64,000 nucleotides of DNA from Microbacterium invictum (GCF_014197265.1 NZ_JACIFH010000001.1:186001-250000); one strand, 5' to 3'. Counted from the stretch's first letter, positions 7,504-14,874 are shown. Made by a program: numbers and translations. Notes: generated by a model not told the origin, from the sequence alone.

Positions 7504-7707
7504 TCAGAGCGCGCGGATGTTCGTCGCCTGCGGGCCCTTCTGGCCTGCTTCGGTGTCGAACTCGACGCGCTGGTTCTCTTCGAGGTTGCGGTGTCCCGAG
7601 CCGGCGATCGCGCTGAAGTGCGCGAACACGTCGGCGGAGCCGTCGTCGGGTGCGATGAACCCGTAGCCCTTGTCGGAGTTGAACCATTTGACGATGCCGG
7701 TGGCCAT
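7504..7707 (-). CDS. cspA: cold shock protein, CspA family
   Basis: The 67-residue product is a single cold shock domain: [20 protein letters not shown] contains RNP1 (KGYGFI), and VFAHFSAI contains RNP2. It is a single-stranded nucleic acid chaperone that melts mRNA structure. The ATG at 7707 is preceded by an AGAAGGA ribosome binding site, which decides this start. The same frame stays open without a stop for about 380 bases upstream and reads as protein-coding for most of that distance, so a longer form cannot be excluded; see the next entry. It ends at a strong bidirectional hairpin. Confidence 0.9.
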   Translation of the reverse strand: MATGIVKWFNSDKGYGFIAPDDGSADVFAHFSAIAGSGHRNLEENQRVEFDTEAGQKGPQATNIRAL

Positions 7708-7806
7708 GACGTCATTCCTTCTTGTTCTGGGACCACGCGAGTGATCCGGGTGTCCGCGGCGACGGCGCCGCCGCGAAGTCGAGCGCACCAGATGGGTGCG
7801 GGAGAG

Positions 7807-8088
7807 TGAGTCCGGGCTGGATGCCGGAATGAGCAGCACGGCCGGCGCGAGCGCCTGATCCGGCGTGACTGCCGGGCCGGACGCGAGTGCGGACCGGGCG
7901 CCGACGAGCGAGGCGTGAACGCCGCGGCTGACACTGTGGTGGTCGAACAGCTCGAACGAGCCGTTGCCGAGATCAACGGTGAAGCCGGCGAACTCGCCGG
8001 CGCGGGTGGCGACATGGACGTCGTGGTCGGATTGGCGCCAGAGCAGGGAAACAGGACGAACGGTGGAGAGTGGAGCGAGGGTGATGAT
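7807..8088 (-). other. coding-like stretch in frame with cspA, no ATG/GTG/TTG start
   Basis: On the minus strand a frame beginning [20 protein letters not shown] and continuing [40 protein letters not shown] and [19 protein letters not shown] has the third-position G/C bias and amino-acid mix of a real gene. It opens just after an in-frame TAG that is part of a TAGAAT -10 box at 8095-8100, and exactly six bases after that box is ATC, not ATG. No ATG, GTG or TTG occurs in frame until a GTG at 7839. The coding quality fades around 7807, and an Arg-rich stretch then leads into cspA without a stop. Options are a gene with a non-standard AUC start on a leaderless message, a decayed gene, or an N-terminal extension of CspA. 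Confidence 0.4.
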
Positions 8089-8094
8089 GGTTCG

Positions 8095-8100
8095 ATTCTA
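8095..8100 (-). promoter_or_regulatory. -10 box upstream of the coding-like stretch and cspA
   Basis: TAGAAT on the minus strand; the predicted start of transcription, seven bases on, is the first ATC of the open frame. It would also drive cspA with a leader of about 380 bases. Confidence 0.45.
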
Positions 8101-8263
8101 GGGTGGACGCCTGAGACGGCGCCAGGGCCGAGGCAAAGATTGCACTCAGAGAGGCCCTGCAGGTCCGGCTGTGCGGAGCGCAGCTCTGCGTTCATGAGCC
8201 AGACCTGAGTACAGCCTAGCGTGTGTTTGCGCCGGTCAGGACCACGAGGTGCGAAACGGCGCG

Positions 8264-8269
8264 TAGAAT
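8264..8269 (+). promoter_or_regulatory. candidate -10 box of the MFS gene
   Basis: TAGAAT about 100 bases before the MFS start. The leader between them contains a CCGGAGG ribosome binding site directly before the ATG. The region 8101-8263 between this box and the opposing one shows no gene. Confidence 0.4.
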
Positions 8270-8367
8270 GAGAGGTTTGCGCGCCGCCGGGCGTGCCGCA
8301 CGAGTGCAACTACCTGCTTCCGGAGCAAGGCGGCACGTGAGAACGAGCTGACTGTTCCGGAGGTCAT

Positions 8368-9585
8368 ATGGCGCACTCGCCCACGCAGCACACGATCATC
8401 CAGCAGACGGGCTGGGGCTACTTCCCGATCGCGTTCATCGCCCGTCTTCCGTTCGCGATGATGGTCGTCGGCGTGCTCACCCTCGTCGTCTCGGCGACCG
8501 GCTCGGTCAGTCTCGGCGGCCTCACTTCGGCCGCGGTCGGCGTGGGTGTGGTCATCGCCGGCCCGGCGATCGGCATCGCCGTCGACCGCTACGGACAGCG
8601 CGCGATCCTGGTGCCGGTGGGCCTGGTCAACGGCATCCTGCTCGCCGTCTTCCCTTTCGTCGTCCTGAACGAGATGACGGATGCCGTGATCCTGGCCACC
8701 GGGCTCGCCATCGGCCTCAGTGCTCCGCAGGCGGCGGCCATGTCGCGCAGCCGGCTGATGGCGATCGTGCGCGATCGCATCGCGATCATGCGGCAGCCGC
8801 GCACGATGTCGCGCATCATGTCGTACGAGTCCGCAGCCGACGAGACCGCGTTCGTCATCGGTCCGTTCCTGGTCGGCATCTTCGCCGCCTTCATCGCCCC
8901 CTGGGCGCCGATCGCGATCGCCGCCGGGCTGAGCTTCGTGTTCGTGACGGCTTTCGCGCTGCACCCGACCGGGCGGGTCGCCGCCGCGGGCAGCCGTGCC
9001 CACCAGGAGCGCGCACCGCTGGGCGATGTGCTGCACACCCGCGTGCTGATCCTGGTCGCCGCGACGTTCGGCGTCGGCCTGTTCTTCGGCACCACGCTCA
9101 CCTCGCTGACCGCGTTCGCGAAAGTCCACGGCGACGAGGCGCAGGCGGGCATCCTCTACGGGCTCATGGGCATCGGGTCGGCCGCGCTCGCCCTCGCCGT
9201 CGTGCTGCTGCCCCCGCGATTCCGGCAGCGGTGGAGGTGGCTGGTGTTCGCGGCCCTGCTGACGGCCTCGGCGGCCGGATACGCGGCATCCACCGGTCTC
9301 GGCATGGTCACGATCATGCTGCTGATCATGGGTCTGGGCGTCGGCCCGACCCTGGTCACGCTGTTCAGTCTCGCCGGCGACCGCGCCCCGCTCGGGCGCG
9401 AGGCGACGACGATGACGCTGGTCACTTCGGCGCTGACACTGGCGCAGGCACTGGCATCGGCGGTGACCGGCGCGGTCGCCGAGAACGTCTCGCTCGGCGC
9501 CGCGATGGCACTGCCCGTCGTAGCCGCCGCGTTCGTGCTGCTGTGCGGCGTCGTCAACGCGGCCATGGAGCGCCGCGTAGCCTGA
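8368..9585 (+). CDS. MFS transporter
   Basis: The 405-residue product is a polytopic membrane protein with about twelve hydrophobic segments, from IAFIARLPFAMMVVGVLTLV to LPVVAAAFVLLCGVVNAAM. It is laid out in two halves, with a basic cytoplasmic loop near residue 130 (SRSRLMAIVRDRIAIMRQPR) and the loop HPTGRVAAAGSRAHQERAPL between them. This is the major facilitator pattern, and the SYESAADETAFVIGPFLVG segment recalls the antiporter motif-C region of drug-efflux types. The substrate is unknown. The ATG has a GGAGG site six bases away. It ends a few bases before the Nudix gene, whose -10 box lies inside the end of this one. Confidence 0.85.
   Translation: MAHSPTQHTIIQQTGWGYFPIAFIARLPFAMMVVGVLTLVVSATGSVSLGGLTSAAVGVGVVIAGPAIGIAVDRYGQRAILVPVGLVNGILLAVFPFVVLNEMTDAVILATGLAIGLSAPQAAAMSRSRLMAIVRDRIAIMRQPRTMSRIMSYESAADETAFVIGPFLVGIFAAFIAPWAPIAIAAGLSFVFVTAFALHPTGRVAAAGSRAHQERAPLGDVLHTRVLILVAATFGVGLFFGTTLTSLTAFAKVHGDEAQAGILYGLMGIGSAALALAVVLLPPRFRQRWRWLVFAALLTASAAGYAASTGLGMVTIMLLIMGLGVGPTLVTLFSLAGDRAPLGREATTMTLVTSALTLAQALASAVTGAVAENVSLGAAMALPVVAAAFVLLCGVVNAAMERRVA
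9578..9583 (+). promoter_or_regulatory. -10 box of the Nudix gene inside the MFS 3' end
   Basis: TAGCCT followed by six bases (gaagga) and ATG 9590. The same six bases could also act as a weak ribosome binding site for read-through translation. Confidence 0.4.
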
Positions 9586-9589
9586 AGGA

Positions 9590-10318
9590 ATGTCTGCCGT
9601 GCGTCCCGACCGATCCGCCGAAGACGCGCGCGCGCAGTTGGCGGCACTGGCTGAGTCGGCCGCCGACGGCGCGGGGATGGCGGCGTGGACCGGCCTTCCG
9701 CCGGCGGTCAACACCCGTCCCGCCGCCGTGCTGATCCTGTTCGGCGTGCTCGACACCGTGCCCAGCGACCATGACGGCTCGGTCGTGTCGCGTGCGCTCG
9801 ACGTGCTGCTGCTCGCGCGGGCGACCACGCTGCGCTCGCACCCCGGGCAGGTGGCGTTCCCCGGCGGCCGGGTGGATGCCGGTGACGCCGACCCGATCGC
9901 CGCCGCGCTGCGCGAGGCGCAGGAGGAGACCGGGCTCGATCCCGCCGGCGTCGAGGTGCTCGGCTCGCTCGGCGACGTGTCACTCGCGTTCTCGGAGCAC
10001 CAGGTGACTCCGGTGCTGGCGTGGTGGCAGCGGCCGTCACCGGTGGGCGTCGTGGACGAGGCCGAGTCGTCGGACGTGTTCCGCGCGCCCGTGGCCGACC
10101 TGCTCGACCCGGCGAACCGCGGTGTGACGGTGATCCGTCGCGGCGGTCAGGAGTTCCGCGGCCCGGCGTTCGTCGTCGGCGACCACCTCGTCTGGGGCTT
10201 CACCGCGATGCTGCTCGACGCGCTGTTCGACCGCCTCGGCTGGACCGTGCCCTGGGACCGCGATCGCGAAGTGCCGCTCGCGGTGCCCGGTGCCGACGAC
10301 GGCGATCACGGGCGGTGA
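9590..10318 (+). CDS. Nudix hydrolase, CoA-pyrophosphatase type
   Basis: The 242-residue protein contains a clear Nudix box at about residues 88-110: GGRVDAGDADPIAAALREAQ followed by EETGLD, fitting GX5EX7REUXEEXGU with Asp in the first acidic position. The preceding LLLARATTLRSHPGQVAFPG matches the CoA-pyrophosphatase (NudL) signature region, where the SHxGQVAFPGG motif is typical. Such enzymes split CoA or acyl-CoA into phosphopantetheine and 3',5'-ADP. The length is within the actinobacterial range. The start has a -10 box six bases upstream (9578-9583). CoA specificity is inferred from the motif only. Confidence 0.88.
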   Translation: MSAVRPDRSAEDARAQLAALAESAADGAGMAAWTGLPPAVNTRPAAVLILFGVLDTVPSDHDGSVVSRALDVLLLARATTLRSHPGQVAFPGGRVDAGDADPIAAALREAQEETGLDPAGVEVLGSLGDVSLAFSEHQVTPVLAWWQRPSPVGVVDEAESSDVFRAPVADLLDPANRGVTVIRRGGQEFRGPAFVVGDHLVWGFTAMLLDALFDRLGWTVPWDRDREVPLAVPGADDGDHGR

Positions 10319-10342
10319 CCCGCCCGGCCGTGTATGCCGAGG

Positions 10343-10519
10343 TCACTGGTCGCATTCGCAGATGTGGTTGAACGAGACCACCTGATCGCCCTCTTCGGGG
10401 CAGGCCCATGCCTCGGCCTCGGCGCGGTCGGCGAATCTGCGACCCGCCAGGCGGCCGTTGGCCATCAGGACACTGAACTCGATCTCTTCTCGCGGGTCGG
10501 TCCACGTCGTGCTGCCCAT
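10343..10519 (-). CDS. small conserved-looking hypothetical protein (58 aa)
   Basis: A 58-codon frame starts MGSTTWTDPREEIEFSVLMA, continues NGRLAGRRFADRAEAEAWAC and ends FNHICECDQ. It has a near-perfect AGGAGGT ribosome binding site four bases before the ATG and strong third-position G/C bias, so it is very likely real. Three cysteines are present, two in the C-terminal CxC pair (CEC) and one in AWAC, which with the His of FNHIC might bind a metal. It converges on the Nudix gene and is divergent from the RIO-kinase unit. I do not recognise a family. Confidence 0.75.
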   Translation of the reverse strand: MGSTTWTDPREEIEFSVLMANGRLAGRRFADRAEAEAWACPEEGDQVVSFNHICECDQ

Positions 10520-10536
10520 GCGAACCTCCTGATCTC

Positions 10537-10581
10537 AGTGTAGGTTCGGGCATCGACGCCGGGAAGGCCGGCGTGTACAGT
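10537..10581. promoter_or_regulatory. divergent promoter region, 58-aa gene and RIO-kinase unit
   Basis: TACAGT at 10576-10581 (plus strand) fits a -10 for the leader and RIO unit. TACACT at 10542-10537 (minus strand) has TTCCCG 17 bases upstream, but would start transcription at the ribosome binding site of the 58-residue gene, so the alternative TGTACA overlap at 10575-10580 may serve both directions. Confidence 0.35.
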
Positions 10582-10595
10582 GACCCGGAGACACC

Positions 10596-10615
10596 GGCAT
10601 CCGCTATCGGATGCC
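10596..10615 (+). promoter_or_regulatory. leader hairpin before the RIO-kinase unit
   Basis: GGCATCCG, loop ctat, CGGATGCC: a perfect eight-base-pair stem, just after the predicted transcription start and just before the leader ORF. Confidence 0.5.
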
Positions 10616-10635
10616 CTTCCAGGAAGGAGCCGGAC

Positions 10636-10689
10636 ATGACCGTCTTTGTCGTGGGTTCTCATCCTTCCCACACCGAGGTCGCCCGCTGA
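10636..10689 (+). CDS. 17-codon leader ORF upstream of RIO kinase
   Basis: The frame MTVFVVGSHPSHTEVAR ends in TGA and has a strong AGGAAGGAG ribosome binding site seven bases before its ATG. That site (10619-10629, CCAGGAAGGAG) can pair with CTCCCTTCCTGG at 10705-10716, which itself overlaps the GGAG site of the RIO gene. Translation of this short ORF could therefore control access to the RIO start, as in leader-peptide or translational-coupling systems. No run of one amino acid is seen, so classical amino-acid attenuation is not suggested. Confidence 0.45.
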   Translation: MTVFVVGSHPSHTEVAR

Positions 10690-10727
10690 CGCATCGAGGG
10701 TGACCTCCCTTCCTGGAGATCATCCTC

Positions 10728-11558
10728 ATGAACGATCGACGCACTTTCGCGTCCGCTTTCGACCTCTCGCCGGACTCGCTCGACGAGCCCGGCCCCGATC
10801 AGCGCTGGTCGACGTGGCCTTCGAGCATGCCGACCGAACGCGGGCCCGAGCCGCGCCCGGACTGGCTCGTCACCGCCGCGGCTGCGTGGGACACCGAGCT
10901 GGGCATCGTCAAGACCGGTAAGGAGGCCGATGTCTTCCTGCTCGAGCGCGCGATTGCGGGGGAGAGTGGATGCCGGTTGGCGGCCAAACGGTACCGCAGC
11001 ACGCAGCACAGCGACTTCCACCGGTCGGGCCGGTACGAAGAGGGCCGGCGCATGGAGAGCTCGCGGGACGGCCGGGCCGTGCAGAAGAAGTCCGCATACG
11101 GGCGCGCCGTGGCCGCCGGGCACTGGGCGATCAGCGAGTTCGACGCGCTGTGCCGGGCGTGGGATGCCGGTGTCGCGGTGCCGTATCCCGTGCAGATCAG
11201 CGGCACCGAGATCCTGATGGAGTTCGTCGGCGACGACCGCACGGCCGCGCCCCGGCTCGCGCAGACGCGCCTGCGCGGGGCCGAGCTCGCCGACCCGTTC
11301 GACCAGGTGCGCGCCGTCCTGCTGGCATTCGCCCGCGGTGGATTCGTCCACGGCGACCTGTCGGCGTACAACCTGCTGCTGCACCACGGGCGGGTCGTGG
11401 TGATCGACCTGCCGCAGGTGGTCGACATGGCCTTCAACCCGTCAGGAGCCGACTTCCTGCACCGTGACGTCGTGAACGTGTGCACCTGGTTCGCCCGGCG
11501 CGGGTTCGAGGCGGACGCCGAAGCGCTGTTCGCCGACGTGCTCGCGCAGCTGTGGTGA
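10728..11558 (+). CDS. RIO1-family protein kinase
   Basis: The 276-residue product has the RIO kinase core: a nucleotide loop GIVKTGKEADVFLLE at residues 59-73, the Lys of LAAKRYR, a basic insert (RSTQHSDFHRSGRYEEGRRM), the hinge strand EILMEFVG, the catalytic loop HGDLSAYNLLLH at about 208-219 with Asp and Asn in place, and the metal-binding IDLPQVVD. RIO proteins are atypical Ser kinases or ATPases; archaeal and eukaryotic ones act in small-subunit ribosome maturation, while the bacterial role is unclear. The N-terminal 45 residues are Pro/acid-rich and probably disordered. It is preceded by the leader ORF and its SD-pairing structure. Confidence 0.85.
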   Translation: MNDRRTFASAFDLSPDSLDEPGPDQRWSTWPSSMPTERGPEPRPDWLVTAAAAWDTELGIVKTGKEADVFLLERAIAGESGCRLAAKRYRSTQHSDFHRSGRYEEGRRMESSRDGRAVQKKSAYGRAVAAGHWAISEFDALCRAWDAGVAVPYPVQISGTEILMEFVGDDRTAAPRLAQTRLRGAELADPFDQVRAVLLAFARGGFVHGDLSAYNLLLHHGRVVVIDLPQVVDMAFNPSGADFLHRDVVNVCTWFARRGFEADAEALFADVLAQLW

Positions 11559-11570
11559 GACCCGGCCGCT

Positions 11571-11867
11571 TCAGTCTTCGCTCGAGTGCACGCCGCGCCG
11601 GCTCGACAGCAGCGTGACCTCGGGATGCTCCTCGGCCAGCAGTCGCTCAGCGCGGTCGAGCACGTCGCGCATGTGCGTCGCGTCGGCGGCGACGACCGAG
11701 ATGCCGATGGTGGTGCGACGGTGCAGCTCGTGCGCACCGACTTCTGCGACCGCGACTTCGGTTCGCCGGCTCACGTCGGCCAGCAGGGGGCGCAGCACGC
11801 TGCGCTTCTGCTTCAGCGAATGCACGTCGCCCAGCAGCACGTCGAACTCGATCCATCCGATCCACAT
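11571..11867 (-). CDS. DUF503 (YlxP-like) protein
   Basis: The 98-residue protein starts MWIGWIEFDVLLGDVHSLKQ and continues KRSVLRPLLADVSRRTEVAV, the standard opening of DUF503/YlxP proteins; AEVGAHELHRRTTIGISVVA and a helix RAERLLAEEHPEVTLLSS follow. In many bacteria ylxP sits beside rbfA and infB and is suspected to act in ribosome assembly, but here it stands alone, next to a RIO kinase that may also touch the ribosome. The internal ATG at 11867 is chosen over upstream starts because the family begins there and CAGACT lies seven bases upstream. It converges on the RIO gene, 12 bases apart. Confidence 0.88.
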   Translation of the reverse strand: MWIGWIEFDVLLGDVHSLKQKRSVLRPLLADVSRRTEVAVAEVGAHELHRRTTIGISVVAADATHMRDVLDRAERLLAEEHPEVTLLSSRRGVHSSED

Positions 11868-11874
11868 CGGGTCG

Positions 11875-11880
11875 AGTCTG
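11875..11880 (-). promoter_or_regulatory. -10 box, leaderless start of DUF503 gene
   Basis: CAGACT on the minus strand, seven bases before ATG 11867. Confidence 0.35.
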
Positions 11881-11937
11881 GCATGTGGACCATGTCTGCG
11901 GGGGTGCCGGCACGGCGTGCATGGAGTGGACCACCGT

Positions 11938-12231
11938 TCAGCGCACGGCGGTGCTGATCGCCCACGGGGCGTGTGCCCGCGCGACCGGTGCGACACCGGC
12001 ATCCATCGCCAGCAGAGTGGCGGTCGCGCTCGTGGTGAGCACGATGCCCGCGAGGATGAACGCGGCTGACATCGCATAGCCGGCTCCCGGCAGCACGCTC
12101 GCCTGGCCCGCCGGGAAGCCGGAGCCGAGCATGTACTCGGTGAGCGGGTTCACGACGACGATGAGTCCGAGTGCGCTGAGCGCGATGCTCCCGGCCAGTC
12201 CCCAGCACACGCGAACAACACGTATCCCCAT
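11938..12231 (-). CDS. small two-helix membrane protein
   Basis: This 97-residue product has two hydrophobic segments, RVCWGLAGSIALSALGLIVV at about residues 7-26 and AGYAMSAAFILAGIVLTTSA at about 51-70, joined by NPLTEYMLGSGFPAGQASVL. I recognise no family. The ATG at 12231 has a GGGGACC-type site a few bases upstream, and a TATGCT box lies at 12262-12267 on the same strand; a longer start at 12282 would read through that promoter and is less likely. It lies upstream of the DUF503 gene on the same strand but 70 bases away. Confidence 0.65.
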   Translation of the reverse strand: MGIRVVRVCWGLAGSIALSALGLIVVVNPLTEYMLGSGFPAGQASVLPGAGYAMSAAFILAGIVLTTSATATLLAMDAGVAPVARAHAPWAISTAVR

Positions 12232-12293
12232 GTTCGGTCCCCAGCCGTCCCCCGCTGATGAGCATAGGGGACGCGGGATCAAGCACGACGTGC

Positions 12294-12563
12294 CTAGCGG
12301 CCTGATCCGACTCCATCCCGCGGCAGCGTCGGCTCGACCGGGTGAGGGGCCAGCGGCTCGTCCGGGTTCGGCGCGAGTGGCTCGTCGGGATACGGCGGGG
12401 TGGGCTCTTCCGGCGTGACCGGCGTGACCGGCGTGACCGGCGAGTCCGGCACCGGCGACTGCGGTTCGTCGGGCGTGGGCGGCTCAGCGGGGCCGGGGGG
12501 AATCTCGCCCGGCGCAGGGGGCATTTCTCCGGGCATCGGAGAGGGGGAGTCGGGGAAGGTCAT
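12294..12563 (-). CDS. proline-rich low-complexity protein (89 aa)
   Basis: The frame is about one third proline with Asp/Glu and few hydrophobic residues: MTFPDSPSPMPGEMPPAPGE, a TPVTPVTP triplet repeat coded by three identical gtcacgccg units, then two copies of PDEPLAPxP. Such short acidic Pro-rich proteins are common in Microbacteriaceae and are expected to be disordered; I know no function. The opposite strand in the same place is also open (Gly-rich), but the minus frame has the better start context and a possible partner ORF ending ten bases before it. Confidence is moderate because low-complexity DNA keeps several frames open. Confidence 0.5.
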   Translation of the reverse strand: MTFPDSPSPMPGEMPPAPGEIPPGPAEPPTPDEPQSPVPDSPVTPVTPVTPEEPTPPYPDEPLAPNPDEPLAPHPVEPTLPRDGVGSGR

Positions 12564-12572
12564 GGCTGGTCC

Positions 12573-12677
12573 TCACGTGAGATCGGGCATCGGGCGATGC
12601 GTTCCGTCAGCCTCTGCGCGGGCGGCCGCACCGGCGAGGGGCTTGACGGGCGGGCCCTCGATCGAATAGCGGCGCAC
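12573..12677 (-). CDS. possible 34-aa ORF upstream of the Pro-rich gene
   Basis: From a GTG at 12677 the frame reads VRRYSIEGPPVKPLAGAAAR, then AEADGTHRPMPDLT and TGA, with good third-position G/C. The coding-like signal extends a little farther upstream (WGRRTVGI) but no start codon is available there without running into the divergent gene. It may be a short real gene or the tail of a decayed one; it ends ten bases before the Pro-rich ORF. Confidence 0.25.
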   Translation of the reverse strand: MRRYSIEGPPVKPLAGAAARAEADGTHRPMPDLT

Positions 12678-12772
12678 GATGCCGACGGTGCGTCGTCCCC
12701 ACTCGCTGTCTGCAGCGCGTTCTCGATGTGCACGCCGGTCCCGCAATGCTGGCTCCGGGCGTGCTTCACCGC

Positions 12773-12778
12773 CATGAT
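12773..12778 (+). promoter_or_regulatory. -10 box, leaderless start of the DUF5671 unit
   Basis: CATGAT, then six bases (gtcgat) and ATG 12785; there is no ribosome binding site. Confidence 0.4.
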
Positions 12779-12784
12779 GTCGAT

Positions 12785-13243
12785 ATGGACACCGCCAGCG
12801 GCAAACCGGACCGCACATTGCTCATCGTGATCGGCGTCGTGGCGGCGCTCGTGATCATCGCGCTCATCGTCGTCTTCACGCGCGGGGAGCCGGCACCCCT
12901 GGATGAATCGACACCCGAGGGCGTCGTGCAGCGCTACACCGCGGCTGTCCTCGACGGCGATGACGAGGCGGCTCTCGGCTACCTCGTCCCCGAGGTCGCC
13001 GACGACTGCGAGAGCACCCAGCCGGGTCTGTCGGACGACGTGCGCGTCACACTGGCATCCACCACCGAACGAGACGACACCGCCGACGTGACGGTCACGA
13101 TCTCGGAATCCTCCGGCGGTGGGATCTTCGGCACCTCGGAGTATCAGTACGACGTGGAGTTCACCCTGGTGCGCACCTCGTCGGGCTGGGCGATCGAGAC
13201 CACGCCGTGGGAGTTCGCGATCTGCGTGGAGTCGACCCCGTGA
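12785..13243 (+). CDS. membrane-anchored protein with NTF2-like extracytoplasmic domain
   Basis: The 152-residue protein has a short N-terminus, one membrane segment (LLIVIGVVAALVIIALIVVF, about residues 12-31) and then an outside domain. The latter reads TPEGVVQRYTAAVLDGDDEA, LGYLVPEVADDCE, a strand-rich middle and WAIETTPWEFAICVEST. This is the pattern of DUF4878/lumazine-binding-like NTF2-fold domains attached to membranes; two cysteines (DDCE and AICVE) could form a disulphide. It is translationally coupled to the next gene (GTGA overlap at 13240-13243), so the two probably act together. The start at 12785 is supported by the -10 box; the function is unknown. Confidence 0.75.
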   Translation: MDTASGKPDRTLLIVIGVVAALVIIALIVVFTRGEPAPLDESTPEGVVQRYTAAVLDGDDEAALGYLVPEVADDCESTQPGLSDDVRVTLASTTERDDTADVTVTISESSGGGIFGTSEYQYDVEFTLVRTSSGWAIETTPWEFAICVESTP

Positions 13244-14874
13244 GCGCCGCGACACCGGACTCCGCAGCCGTGGGCACCCCGGCATCCACCCCTCAGCGAG
13301 GCGCTCAGGGCACCGTGCGCCGGGTGATCGTCTTCATCCTGTTGTTCGTCCTGGTGACCATCGCCGCGATGGGCGTGAGCGGGCTGCTCGGCCGGCTGTT
13401 CGAGACGCGTCCCGAGTTCGACTTCGGCATCGGTGGCCTCGCGCTGTCGCTGGCCTTCACCCTCGTCGGCGGACCGCTCGCGCTCGTGCTGTGGTGGTTC
13501 ACCTGGCGCCGGCTCGACGGACCCGATCGCTCATCGGTGGCGTGGGGTCTCTACCTCGCGGCAATCTCGTTCGTCGCGCTCGTCACCTTCGCGACGTCGC
13601 TGCTCGGGATGTTCTCCGACCTCATCGGCGGACGCTGGTCGCCCGACTCGCTGGGTACCGGCATCGCCTGGCTCGCCGTCTGGATCGCCCACCGCTGGAT
13701 GTGGGCGCACCCCCGCAAGAGCCCGCTCCGGCTGACCACCGTGCCGATCGTGCTCGGCGCGGCATATGGCCTCGGCGTCGTGGTGTCCGGCGCGATCCGC
13801 ACCCTCGCGAGCCTGTTCGACGAGGCGATCATTCCGGCCCAGGTCCAGCTCGGCGATCCGTGGTGGACCACCGCGCTGCAGGGGCTCGTCTGGTTCGCCG
13901 GCGGCGCGCTCGTCTGGTGGTGGCACTGGATGCGCGACAGGGCACGCGGCTTCACCGGCGGGTTCGCCGACGTCATGCTCGTCCTCACCGGCGTGCTCGG
14001 CGCGGGCGCGGTGACCCTCGGCGGCGTGGGGACGGCCGTGTACATCGGCCTGCGCGCCGCGTTCGACCGCACCGATCCGTGGCCCGAGCTCCTCGACCTG
14101 CTGGGCCTGGCCATCGCGGCGGCCGGCGTGGGGGCGATCGCATGGCTGTACCACCGGCGCGTCGCGCGCGAGCGGTCCGAACTCACGCGCAGCGCGACCC
14201 GGCTCGTCGAAGCGGGGCTCGGTCTCATCGCCGCGGCATCCGGAATCGGCGTCATCGTCAATGCCCTCCTCGCCGCGCTCACCGCACCGCTCGCCGGGTC
14301 CGACGCGCGCACGCTGCTGCTCGCCGGCATCGCGGCGCTGGTCGTCGGCGCGCCGGTCTGGTGGGTCGCGTGGCGACCTCTCGAACCGGTGATGGATGCC
14401 GGTGCCGTCGCCCGTCGCGTCTTTCTCGTCGCGGTGTTCGGCGTCAGCGCCGTGGTCGCGATCATCGCGCTGCTGGTGGTCGGCTATCGCGTCTTCGAAT
14501 TCAGCCTCGACGGCGGCGGCACCGCGCTCATCGAGCGCATCCGCGCGCCGTTCGGCCTGCTGCTGGCGACGGCCCTGGTCGCCGGGTACCACTTCGCCGT
14601 CTGGCGGCGCGACCGGGCCGCGGCGCCGGCTGTTGCCCACGTGCGGACGATCGACCGCGTCGTGCTCGTCGCCTCGGGCGATGCGGGTGCACTCGCGGCG
14701 GCCATCGAGGCGGCGACGGGGGCGTCGGTCGCCCGCTGGGCGCGTGCGGACGCGGCGGACAGCGCGATATCTGTGGATGCCGTGGTCGCCGCCCTCAGCG
14801 GCGTCAGCGCGCATCGCGTGCTCGTGCTGACCGGCCCGGCCGACCGGGTCGAGGTGGTCCCGCTCGCGGACTGA
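13240..14874 (+). CDS. DUF5671 domain multi-pass membrane protein
   Basis: The 544-residue product has about twelve hydrophobic segments and a cytoplasmic C-terminal tail. Repeating units such as LSLAFTLVGGPLALVLWWFT, followed by a polar WRRLDGPDRSS turn, and AGALVWWWHWMRDRARGF later, are typical of DUF5671, which occurs several times in one protein. The last 90 residues (VRTIDRVVLVASGDAGALAA onward) are soluble and may be a small regulatory domain. GTG overlaps the stop of the upstream gene by four bases, giving translational coupling, which fixes the start. No transporter or enzyme signature is visible; the function is unknown. Confidence 0.8.
   Translation: MSAATPDSAAVGTPASTPQRGAQGTVRRVIVFILLFVLVTIAAMGVSGLLGRLFETRPEFDFGIGGLALSLAFTLVGGPLALVLWWFTWRRLDGPDRSSVAWGLYLAAISFVALVTFATSLLGMFSDLIGGRWSPDSLGTGIAWLAVWIAHRWMWAHPRKSPLRLTTVPIVLGAAYGLGVVVSGAIRTLASLFDEAIIPAQVQLGDPWWTTALQGLVWFAGGALVWWWHWMRDRARGFTGGFADVMLVLTGVLGAGAVTLGGVGTAVYIGLRAAFDRTDPWPELLDLLGLAIAAAGVGAIAWLYHRRVARERSELTRSATRLVEAGLGLIAAASGIGVIVNALLAALTAPLAGSDARTLLLAGIAALVVGAPVWWVAWRPLEPVMDAGAVARRVFLVAVFGVSAVVAIIALLVVGYRVFEFSLDGGGTALIERIRAPFGLLLATALVAGYHFAVWRRDRAAAPAVAHVRTIDRVVLVASGDAGALAAAIEAATGASVARWARADAADSAISVDAVVAALSGVSAHRVLVLTGPADRVEVVPLAD

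Noticed and set aside
8236..9828. Long minus-strand open frame opposite the MFS and Nudix genes
   Set aside because: Composition rich in Arg, Asp, Gly, Gln and His with no hydrophobic pattern; it mirrors the codon bias of the real plus-strand genes.
12400..12669. Plus-strand Gly-rich ORF overlapping the Pro-rich gene
   Set aside because: It is the antisense of the Pro-rich repeats and has no ribosome binding site or -10 box at its start.
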